A stretch of DNA of 7,958 nucleotides, from assembly GCA_028869325.1 (NCBI GenBank), contig JAGWST010000222.1, forward strand, positions 1 through 7,958, written 5' to 3'. The position numbers were made by a program, and so were the translations under genes. The notes under the pieces are model-generated. The model was not told the origin of the DNA. It worked only from the letters and a program-made list of their open reading frames with translations, and did not search any database. Shown piece after piece: positions 1 to 6,700 of the stretch; positions within the stretch are counted from its first letter, which is position 1; every line of letters begins with the position of its first letter. Source of the DNA: a bacterium. GTDB lineage: Bacteria; Vulcanimicrobiota; Vulcanimicrobiia; Vulcanimicrobiales; SCRA01.

Positions 1-972
1 ACTACCACCTCCAGCGCCGTCACCGGCCGCAAGATCCTGCTTGCCAACCCGCGCGGCTTCTGCGCGGGCGTCGATCGTGCCATCGAGATCGTCAATAGGC
101 TCCTAGAGATCCACGAAGGACCCATCTACGTTCGCAAGGAGATCGTCCACAATCGCGACGTCGTCGAGCGTTTCCAGGCGCGCGGCGTGGTCTTCGTCGA
201 GGAGGTCGAAGAGGTGCCGGACGGTGCGGTGCTGGTCTTCAGCGCGCACGGCATCTCGCCGGCGGTGCGTCAGAGTGCGGCCGAGCGCGGGCTGCGCGTC
301 GTCGACGCGACCTGCCCGCTGGTCTCCAAGGTTCACCTCGAGGCCATCAAGTTCGCGAAGGACGGCCTCTACGTGCTGCTGGTCGGCCACCGCAATCACG
401 ACGAGGTCAGCGGTACGCTGGGCGAGGTCCCCGGAGGAATCGGCTTGGTCGAGTCGGTCGACGACGCGCTGCGCGTGAGCGTTCCCGACCCGGCGCGCGT
501 CGCGGTCGTCACACAGACCACGCTCAGCCTCGACGACACACGCGAGATCGTCGAAGCCCTCAGGCGCCGCTTTCCGGAGCTCATCACACCGGCCAAGGAC
601 GACATCTGCTACGCCACGCAGAACCGCCAGGAGGCGGTGAAGAGTCTCGCGGCCGTCACCGATCTCGTGCTCGTCGTCGGCTCCGCGAACAGCTCCAATT
701 CGCAGCGCCTGCGCGAGTGCGCGGAGCAGGCCGGCACGCCGGCATATCTGATCGATGACGCCGCCGCGATCGAGCCCGTTTGGGTCGAGGGGAAGCAGTC
801 CGTCGGTATCACGGCGGGCGCCTCGTCACCGGAGTACCTGGTCGAGCGCGCCGTCGATCGCCTGCGCACGCTGGGCGACTTCGTGGTGGAGGATTTCGGC
901 CAGCGCGAGCCCGCCGTCGTCTTCACGCCGCCGCGCGAGCTGGCGGCGCTCGAGCGCTCTCTCCGCTCTTAG
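1..972 (+). CDS. ispH: 4-hydroxy-3-methylbut-2-enyl diphosphate reductase, 5' end cut by window
   Basis: IspH catalyses the last step of the MEP isoprenoid pathway in the cytosol, reducing HMBPP to IPP and DMAPP with a [4Fe-4S] cluster. The frame is open from base 1 and ends with TAG at 970-972, giving 323 visible codons. The family N-terminal motif LLANPRGFCAGVDRA lies at about residues 13-27. The three cluster cysteines are visible: Cys21 (GFCAG), Cys105 (ATCPL) and Cys203 (DICYATQ). Substrate-site residues are also in place: His50 (EIVHN), His83 (SAHG), His133 and the proton-donating Glu135 (NHDEVSGT), the TQTTLS motif, SANSSNS, and GASSPE near the C-terminus. Most keep a constant offset of nine from E. 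coli IspH numbering. No start codon is visible before the motif, so the true start lies left of the window, but the conserved domain is complete. Identification is secure. Confidence 0.97.
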   Translation, partial: TTTSSAVTGRKILLANPRGFCAGVDRAIEIVNRLLEIHEGPIYVRKEIVHNRDVVERFQARGVVFVEEVEEVPDGAVLVFSAHGISPAVRQSAAERGLRVVDATCPLVSKVHLEAIKFAKDGLYVLLVGHRNHDEVSGTLGEVPGGIGLVESVDDALRVSVPDPARVAVVTQTTLSLDDTREIVEALRRRFPELITPAKDDICYATQNRQEAVKSLAAVTDLVLVVGSANSSNSQRLRECAEQAGTPAYLIDDAAAIEPVWVEGKQSVGITAGASSPEYLVERAVDRLRTLGDFVVEDFGQREPAVVFTPPRELAALERSLRS

Positions 973-984
973 CCGATCAAGCCC

Positions 985-1003
985 GCGCGCGCCGTCAGCG
1001 CGC
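985..1003. terminator. Possible weak hairpin between convergent genes
   Basis: A 6-bp GC-only stem (985-990 with 998-1003) and a 7-base loop lie 12 bases after the ispH stop, and the loop contains the stop codon of the opposing gene (995-997). It could slow or stop transcription from both sides. There is no T-tract on either strand, so it is not a canonical intrinsic terminator and may be chance in GC-rich DNA. Confidence 0.2.
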
Positions 1004-1450
1004 CGCGCCCAGCGTTCCCGTTGCGTAGGTGGGAGTCTTTGCGAACTCCGGCGGCACGCGCCACTCTTCGGCGGCGTACCACGCGGCCCAGGCGGCGATG
1101 AAGAGAATCAAGACCCACGTCCAGACGGGAATCGGCGAGCGCGACTCGGCGCGGCGCGGCTCGAAGGGCTCGTCGGAGCCGAAGGCGTTGACGGTGAGAT
1201 CGAGCACGCCGTGCACGATGCTGCCCGGGCGCAGGCCGCCGACGGTGATGCCGGGGCCGTTACGCACCACGAAAGGGACGTGTCGCACGCCCAGGCGGCC
1301 AGTGGCGTCGTTGGCCTCGATGCGCAGCGCGTGCTCGCCGTCAGCCAGCTTCGAGGTGTCGAGCGAGAACGCCGCGGGCGGAACGTAGACGGCAATCGGC
1401 TCCGGGGCGTCGTCGAGGTAGACGCGGATCCGCGCCGCCTCACCGGTCAT
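995..1450 (-). CDS. Ig-like domain protein with one C-terminal membrane helix, last gene of the cbb3 oxidase operon
   Basis: This predicted 151-aa protein is not a recognised oxidase subunit. Residues 7-63 look like a bacterial Ig-like beta-sandwich: alternating hydrophobic strands, then DTSKLADGEHALRIEAND and a strand ending FVVRNGP. Residues 68-90 look like the start of a second strand set. One membrane helix spans about 107-127 (PVWTWVLILFIAAWAAWYAA), followed by a short tail with PPEFAKTPTY. There is no signal peptide, and Arg99, Arg100 and Arg104 before the helix predict the N-terminus inside, which would be odd for an Ig-like domain. The ATG (1448-1450) overlaps the TGA of the preceding gene as TGATG, so translation is probably coupled. 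I chose this start because upstream in-frame sequence is arginine-rich shadow of that gene. The position suggests an oxidase accessory or assembly subunit (inference); it has no CxxCH, so it is not CcoP. Confidence 0.8.
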   Translation of the reverse strand: MTGEAARIRVYLDDAPEPIAVYVPPAAFSLDTSKLADGEHALRIEANDATGRLGVRHVPFVVRNGPGITVGGLRPGSIVHGVLDLTVNAFGSDEPFEPRRAESRSPIPVWTWVLILFIAAWAAWYAAEEWRVPPEFAKTPTYATGTLGAAR

Positions 1451-1614
1451 CAGCGATCCCTCCGCAGCACGCGATACTTCGGATGGGCCGGGTTGGCTTC
1501 GCCTGGGGCGATGATCATGCGCGCGGCGGCAACGGCGACCCCGATCGTCACGAGCACCGCCGCGATCGTCACGATTGCGCCGCCGAGCGGCGGCCCCATC
1601 GCGTGGGCTTCCAC
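1450..1614 (-). CDS. 54-aa single-TM protein in the cbb3 operon, CcoQ-like in position
   Basis: A small gene fills the gap between ccoO-c and the Ig-like gene. It begins with GTG (1612-1614), two bases after the ccoO-c TAG, and ends with a TGA sharing one base with the next ATG. AAGGAG inside the end of ccoO-c lies 11 bases before the GTG. An internal ATG (1597-1599), giving 49 aa, is the alternative start, but it lacks a good Shine-Dalgarno sequence. One hydrophobic helix covers about residues 10-31 (LGGAIVTIAAVLVTIGVAVA). The C-terminal tail is basic (Lys46, Arg48, Arg51, Arg52, Arg54), predicting N-out, C-in. Size, single helix and operon slot match CcoQ, the small cbb3 stability subunit, but I see no sequence signature that proves homology. 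The tight spacing on both sides is the main evidence that it is real. Confidence 0.65.
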   Translation of the reverse strand: MEAHAMGPPLGGAIVTIAAVLVTIGVAVAAARMIIAPGEANPAHPKYRVLRRDR

Positions 1615-1616
1615 GG

Positions 1617-2573
1617 CTACTTCTTCTCCTTGCGCACGTTCGCCACATCCGCCGGCATCACCGTCGGCGCGTGGTTCCCCCATGAGGTGCGCTCGTGATC
1701 GATGGCGGCCGCGATCTGATCGTCGCTCAACTGCGAGCCGAAGGGCGGCATCTGACCGCCGTACGCCGTGCCCCCGATCGACTTGCCGTGCAGACCGTTC
1801 AGCACGATCTCGATATGCGTCTTGGGATCGCTCGCCGTGACCACCGGATCGTTGACCAGGGCGGGGAAGACGCCGGGGACGCCGGCGCCCTGCGCTCCGT
1901 GGCAGGCCGCGCAACTGGTGCCGTAGACGTTCGCGCCAAGCTGCGTGTAGTCGAAGCCCGCTCTGGCGACGGCCGGGCCGCCGGGCGCCGCCACGCTCGG
2001 CGAATAGTTGGGGATCGGGGCCTGCTTGAGCGAGAGCAGGTAGGCCACCAAATCGCGCGCCCGCTGCGTTGGGAGCACGACGCCGTTCGCCGGTCCAAAG
2101 CCCGGCGGAAGCGTGAGCGGGCTGACGCCCGCCGGCGGCGTCTGGACCACCGTGAAGAGCCAGCGGTACGACGGCATGATCGACTGCGGAACTACCGCGC
2201 GCGGTTGGTAGAGATGGATGTACTGCCAGACCTCGCTGGGCTGACGCACGCCGACGTCGGTGAGATCGGGACCCGTACGCTCGGAGCCGAGCAGCTCGGG
2301 CGTCTGGTAGGCGAAGTCGCCCGGCGCCGAAGGGCGCCCGAAGATGCGATCCATCGGCAGGGGCCGCACCTGCTGCGTGTGGCAGTATGCGCAGCCCTCC
2401 GCGACGTAGACCTGGCGCCCCGCCGCCTGTTGGGGTGTCAAGGCGGCCACGCCCGGGCCCGGCGGGATCGGCGAGAGCGCCACGCCCGGCAAGAGGCCCA
2501 TCAAGATCGCCAGCACCAGGTACGCGAGCCCCGAGCCGCCGACGATCCCCAAGAGCCGTCCGTTGCGCGTCAC
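1617..2573 (-). CDS. ccoO: cbb3-type oxidase subunit II fused to a second cytochrome c domain (diheme CcoO-c)
   Basis: This 318-aa membrane-anchored protein should pass electrons from periplasmic donors to CcoN. An N-terminal anchor helix (about residues 7-28) is followed by a CcoO-like domain: heme-binding CAYCH at 61-65 followed by TQQVRP, SERTGPDLTDVG at 97-108, and PQSIMPSYRWL at 129-139 with probable axial Met133. After a Pro/Gly-rich linker (about 184-208) comes a second cytochrome c domain with CAACH at 221-225, probable axial Met275 in MPPFG, and a final helix (SDDQIAAAI). Ordinary CcoO carries one heme c, and the CcoP subunit supplies two more; here one heme c is fused to CcoO and no CcoP is present. 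The start is GTG (2571-2573), overlapping the ccoN TGA as GTGA; a longer upstream reading would lie inside ccoN in another frame. Identification of both domains is strong; the full electron path is inferred. Confidence 0.93.
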   Translation of the reverse strand: MTRNGRLLGIVGGSGLAYLVLAILMGLLPGVALSPIPPGPGVAALTPQQAAGRQVYVAEGCAYCHTQQVRPLPMDRIFGRPSAPGDFAYQTPELLGSERTGPDLTDVGVRQPSEVWQYIHLYQPRAVVPQSIMPSYRWLFTVVQTPPAGVSPLTLPPGFGPANGVVLPTQRARDLVAYLLSLKQAPIPNYSPSVAAPGGPAVARAGFDYTQLGANVYGTSCAACHGAQGAGVPGVFPALVNDPVVTASDPKTHIEIVLNGLHGKSIGGTAYGGQMPPFGSQLSDDQIAAAIDHERTSWGNHAPTVMPADVANVRKEKK

Positions 2574-3967
2574 GACGCCGCCTCGGCCGCCTGCGCTGCG
2601 CGGCTCTCCTGCGCCCGGCCGGTGATCATGCTCCAGACGTTCCATGCGAAGACGACGTGGCTCAAGAACATCAGGGAGCCGCCGATGGCGCGCCACAGCC
2701 AGTCCGGCGCGATCGCCGTCACCGAATTGATGAACGGCTGCCCACTGATCCAGACCAGACCCTGAATCGTCCCGCCGACCGAGAGCGCCATGACGTAGAT
2801 GACCACGCCCACGGTTGCGAGCCAAAAGTGCAGACCGGTGAGGATCAGCGAGGGCGCGCGCCCTGTCGCACGAGGAAGCAGCGCATAGATGCCGCCCCAG
2901 ATGCCGAAGGTGACGAAGCCGTACATCGTGAGGTGCGAGTGTCCGACGGTAAAGTTCGTGAGATGCCAGACCTGCTGCAGCGAGCGGAAGGCCTCGAACG
3001 TCCCTTGGGTCGAGCCGAGCAGATAGCCCAGCACGCCGACGAAGACGAACGGCAATGCGTACGAACGCCGCACCTGCTCCCAGCGGCCGCGCATCGTCAG
3101 GAGAAAGTTGGCGCTGCCCGCCCAGACCGGCACCAGCATCGCCACGCTGAAGACGATGGCCAGCGTCTGCAGCCACCACGGCAACGGGCTGAAGATGAAA
3201 TGGTGGGCGCCGATGATCGGGTAGAAGACCAGATTCGTCCAGAACGCCAAGACGCCCAGCGCGTACGAGTAGATGGGGCGATTGAGCAGCTTCGGCAGCA
3301 CGTAGTACCACAGCCCCAGTGTCAACGGGGTGAACCACATGCCCACGGCGTTGTGCATGAAGAAGGCCTGCACCCCGACCTGGCCGAGCCCGCGCTGATA
3401 CCAAGGCACGATCGCGACGCTGGCCAGGATGATCGTGAAGACCATCCCGCCGATCGTATACCAGTTGGAGAGATAGAGGTCGTCGTCGGCGCGCCGCGCG
3501 GCGGTAACGATCAGGTTATAGGCAGCCAGGACCAGGGCGGCCATGAAGATGGCCTCGATCCACCACAGCCACTCGCGATACTCTTGATCGCCGTTGTTGA
3601 AGCCAAGATCGAGCGCGATCGTGCCCAGCAGCGCCGCTAGGTTGAAGAGCGCCAGGGACGCCCAGCCCAGCTTGATGCTGTAGAGTCGCGTGCCGCACGT
3701 CTTCACGCCGACGTAGAAGGCCATCCCCACCAGCGCCATGCTGGCCCACGCGTAGAACGTGTCGTTGGTATGGATCGGGCGAAGGCGGCCGAACGAGAGA
3801 TACGGGCTGGTCATCAGATCGGGATAGGCGAACTTGAAGCTGATGATCACGCCCACCGCCGTCGAGAGCAGCAGCCAGAACGTCGCGCAGCCGATGTAGC
3901 CGGCGAGCAGACGCGCGAGATCGCGGTCCTCTTCGCCTCCCTGGTGTACCCCCGCGGCTCCCATCAC
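2570..3967 (-). CDS. ccoN: cbb3-type cytochrome c oxidase catalytic subunit I
   Basis: CcoN is the heme b/b3-CuB subunit that reduces O2 and pumps protons in the membrane. The product is 464-465 aa with about 12 membrane helices. Numbering from the ATG at 3962-3964, His65 (RPIHTND) and His344 fit the low-spin heme b ligands and His342 (VGHSH) the heme b3 ligand. His204 (FMHNAVG), His254 and His255 (GAHH) fit CuB. Tyr248, six residues before His254, fits the redox-active cross-linked tyrosine. These positions are offset by about three from Pseudomonas stutzeri CcoN. The tyrosine favours an oxygen reductase over the related nitric oxide reductase NorB. Glu324 (TFEAF) resembles the conserved CcoN glutamate. 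Translation could begin at GTG 3965-3967 or the adjoining ATG; neither has a Shine-Dalgarno sequence, and a -10 element lies just upstream, suggesting a leaderless message. It is first in the operon. Confidence 0.95.
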   Translation of the reverse strand: MMGAAGVHQGGEEDRDLARLLAGYIGCATFWLLLSTAVGVIISFKFAYPDLMTSPYLSFGRLRPIHTNDTFYAWASMALVGMAFYVGVKTCGTRLYSIKLGWASLALFNLAALLGTIALDLGFNNGDQEYREWLWWIEAIFMAALVLAAYNLIVTAARRADDDLYLSNWYTIGGMVFTIILASVAIVPWYQRGLGQVGVQAFFMHNAVGMWFTPLTLGLWYYVLPKLLNRPIYSYALGVLAFWTNLVFYPIIGAHHFIFSPLPWWLQTLAIVFSVAMLVPVWAGSANFLLTMRGRWEQVRRSYALPFVFVGVLGYLLGSTQGTFEAFRSLQQVWHLTNFTVGHSHLTMYGFVTFGIWGGIYALLPRATGRAPSLILTGLHFWLATVGVVIYVMALSVGGTIQGLVWISGQPFINSVTAIAPDWLWRAIGGSLMFLSHVVFAWNVWSMITGRAQESRAAQAAEAAS

Positions 3968-3971
3968 CGCG

Positions 3972-3980
3972 AGTATAGCA
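3972..3980 (-). promoter_or_regulatory. Extended -10 promoter for the cbb3 operon, apparently leaderless
   Basis: On the minus strand the sequence TGCTATACT matches the extended -10 consensus TGnTATAAT at eight of nine positions. It lies in a GC-rich gap between aceA and ccoN. The hexamer ends seven bases before the ATG and four before the alternative GTG, so initiation would fall on or next to the start codon. There is no recognisable -35 hexamer 17 bases upstream, where the sequence is GC-rich and overlaps a palindrome. Extended -10 promoters can work without a good -35. Confidence 0.55.
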
Positions 3981-3989
3981 TGACGGCGA

Positions 3990-4015
3990 ACGCGCCGCTC
4001 GATCGAGCGGCGCGT
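3990..4015. repeat. 26-bp perfect palindrome between aceA and ccoN
   Basis: Every base of 3990-4015 pairs with its mirror; the half-site is ACGCGCCGCTCGA. It begins 25 bases after the aceA stop codon and overlaps the -35 region of the ccoN promoter. Two roles are possible: a dyad operator for a dimeric regulator, or, as RNA, a 10-bp stem with a GATC loop that ends aceA transcription. On the aceA strand it is followed by only a short T pair, so it is a poor intrinsic terminator. Confidence 0.6.
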
Positions 4016-4040
4016 CCTCTTCTCGGCCTGCTCCGGGTAT

Positions 4041-5351
<1,311 letters not shown>

Positions 5352-5550
5352 CGTCTTCTCCTCCTCAAAAATCACGCAGGTCTGGGGGTTGAGGTCGATT
5401 CTATCGAGTTTCGCGATACGGCGAATCCCCCGAATGAGGTAATTTTCTTCATGCTGCCATTTTGAAGGAATTAATTTCCATAGCCCTACCGGAGCGCCTC
5501 GGGCGGCGCGCGCATGCGGCGTTGCCGGCGGACGGCCTACCGCGATGGTG
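5352..5550. other. aceA upstream region: 5' leader, promoter and AT-rich tract
   Basis: This gap between aceA and the secreted-protein gene holds the aceA Shine-Dalgarno sequence (GAGGAGGAG, about 5355-5364), a short leader, a putative promoter and an AT-rich tract at about 5441-5482 that stands out from the GC-rich surroundings. The tract includes an AATTAATT dyad. The part from 5490 to 5550 is GC-rich and shows nothing I can assign. Confidence 0.6.
5398..5425 (-). promoter_or_regulatory. Putative sigma70-type promoter of aceA
   Basis: On the minus strand TAGAAT (5398-5403) matches the -10 consensus at five of six positions. A weak -35 (TTCGCC, 5420-5425) lies 16 bases upstream. A predicted start near 5391 gives a leader of about 40 bases before the aceA ATG. 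The A/T tract at 5441-5450 would fall at about -50 to -60, where UP elements act. The -35 match is poor, so the assignment is tentative. Confidence 0.4.
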
Positions 5551-5970
5551 CTAGGGTGTCGTCACAGAGCCGATCAGCGAGGGCGGCGGTGGGGCGCAGC
5601 CCTCCGGCGTCGGCTCGACATAACCGAGCGCCACGTCGTAACGCGTCCCGGCGCGCAATGCCGGCAGGGCGGCCTCGCGCTGCTCGCGATCGCCCTCCAC
5701 GGCGCCGGAGAGGCCGGCGGCTCTCTGCATGACGCCCGTGACGACGCGCACGCCGCGCCCCCAGACGTAGGCTCTCATCGGCGGAGCCAGCAATGGCACG
5801 CGCACCTGCAGCACCGCATGCGCGGGATCGAGGCTAGCCGAGCCGGGCGTCACCAATGCGAATCGCGAGACGGCGATCGCGGGCAGCGGATCGCATCCGT
5901 CGGCGCCGCGTGGCCCACCCATCCCGCCTGGTCCCAGCGCGATCGCTGCGATGAGTATGGGTGTGAGCAT
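5551..5970 (-). CDS. Predicted exported protein of unknown function
   Basis: I do not recognise this 139-aa protein. It begins with a short hydrophobic stretch ([10 protein letters not shown], residues 4-13) resembling a signal peptide with almost no positive n-region, followed by a glycine-rich segment. No lipobox is seen. It has two cysteines, Cys26 near the mature N-terminus and Cys125 near the C-terminus, which could form one disulfide if exported. The middle (about 29-120) alternates hydrophobic strands with short turns, such as [12 protein letters not shown] and [11 protein letters not shown], suggesting a small beta-rich domain; the C-terminus is proline-rich. The ATG (5968-5970) follows GGCGGAATAAG, a modest ribosome site, and an in-frame TAA lies just upstream, so the frame cannot extend much. 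It lies 87 bases after the peroxiredoxin-like gene on the same strand. Export and fold are inferred. Confidence 0.65.
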   Translation of the reverse strand: MLTPILIAAIALGPGGMGGPRGADGCDPLPAIAVSRFALVTPGSASLDPAHAVLQVRVPLLAPPMRAYVWGRGVRVVTGVMQRAAGLSGAVEGDREQREAALPALRAGTRYDVALGYVEPTPEGCAPPPPSLIGSVTTP

Positions 5971-6057
5971 ACGTTCTTATTCCGCCATCAGCCGGTGATC
6001 TTCATGCGCAAAGACCGAGGACGCCAGCCGCGTGATTGCTGGAGGCCGCGACGTCGT

Positions 6058-6627
6058 CTAGGCGTCGGCGGTGTACGGGTAGTGGCGCGCCTTGGGGCCC
6101 TCCCAGTCCTCGCGCAATCCTGGCGCCGCGAGATCCCAATCCGGGCGAACCTTGCGCGTGATCTCACGCAAGTCTTGCCACAGCTCAACACTCGACGGCC
6201 GCCCCCAGAACCAATAGCCGTTGTAGATCTTATAGATACGCAAGCCGGGCTCCAGCACGAACGTGTGCGGTATCATCGGGTCGTGATGCGGATCCGTGTA
6301 CTCCTGAATCTCAAGATCCCTCTGCACGATCCGCCGTTGATCCGAGAGAAACGGCCACTGCGCGCCCACCGAACTGCGGAACTCGTTGAGCTCGTAGAGG
6401 TTGTCCGTGGAGATCGTGACGATCTTGGTGTAAGCCACGCTGATCTGCGGGTAGAGCTCCGCCAACTCGAGGTGCTGGCGATGGTCCTTCGGGCAGAAGT
6501 GTCCGCGCGAGAGGACCAGAATCATCGGATCGCCACCCTGCAGCTCGCTCAGGCGCCTGCGCGCCTTGGTGTGATCCGTCAGCTCATAGTCTGGCAGCAA
6601 GGCCCCCGGAACGATATCTGCGCGCAT
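6058..6627 (-). CDS. Peroxiredoxin-like (AhpC/TSA, thioredoxin-fold) protein with a single cysteine
   Basis: The 189-aa product has the AhpC/TSA-redoxin layout: an opening VPGALLPDYELTD, a strand then the active-site region LVLSRGHFCPKDHRQH (about 38-51), a TKIVTIS strand, WPFLSDQRRIVQ (a form of the FPLLSD element), and IPHTFVLEPGLRIYKIYNGYW. Cys45 in RGHFCPKD is at the peroxidatic position and is the only cysteine, so a 1-Cys mechanism or an external thiol partner would be needed. The motif is not the classic PxxxT/SxxC but resembles RGxxCPxC peroxiredoxin-like proteins, with the second cysteine replaced by Asp48. It has no signal peptide and so is probably cytosolic. The start ATG (6625-6627) is preceded by AAGGAGGT with a 10-base spacer, the strongest Shine-Dalgarno sequence in the window, suggesting high expression. 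Peroxidase activity is inferred. Confidence 0.85.
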   Translation of the reverse strand: MRADIVPGALLPDYELTDHTKARRRLSELQGGDPMILVLSRGHFCPKDHRQHLELAELYPQISVAYTKIVTISTDNLYELNEFRSSVGAQWPFLSDQRRIVQRDLEIQEYTDPHHDPMIPHTFVLEPGLRIYKIYNGYWFWGRPSSVELWQDLREITRKVRPDWDLAAPGLREDWEGPKARHYPYTADA

Positions 6628-6631
6628 CGGT

Positions 6632-6644
6632 ATCCATACCTCCT
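6632..6644 (-). promoter_or_regulatory. Near-perfect Shine-Dalgarno site of the peroxiredoxin-like gene
   Basis: On the minus strand AAGGAGGT complements the 16S rRNA 3' end fully and ends 10 bases before the ATG at 6625-6627. An out-of-frame ATG directly abuts the site and is too close to be used. The site decides the start of the gene. Confidence 0.7.
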
Positions 6645-6700
6645 TCGAGCGTGTTTGGTGGACTCGTGGCCTGTAACGGCTGATTGTGGTGTGAGGGCTG

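Noticed and set aside
755..1840. Long plus-strand ORF of 361 codons spanning the ispH end and the oxidase operon end.
   Set aside because: It is rich in Arg/Ser/Ala, spans several recognised genes on other frames and shows no motif; it is a high-GC shadow.
1695..3640. Long plus-strand ORFs antisense to ccoO and ccoN (356 and 417 codons).
   Set aside because: Composition is Arg/Asp/His-rich without domains, and the minus strand encodes well-supported heme proteins.
2570..3967. Possibility that the heme-copper subunit is a nitric oxide reductase (NorB).
   Set aside because: The oxidase-type tyrosine (Tyr248) six residues before the His-His pair and the CcoO-type partner favour a cbb3 oxidase.
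5372..5452. A 26-codon ORF (MKKITSFGG...) just upstream of aceA on the minus strand, resembling a leader peptide.
   Set aside because: It has no ribosome site, it overlaps the predicted aceA promoter, and its start would lie upstream of the predicted transcript start.
6011..6035. Short inverted repeat (CCAGC / GCTGG) after the peroxiredoxin-like gene as a terminator.
   Set aside because: The stem is only about 5 bp with a 9-base loop and no T-tract.
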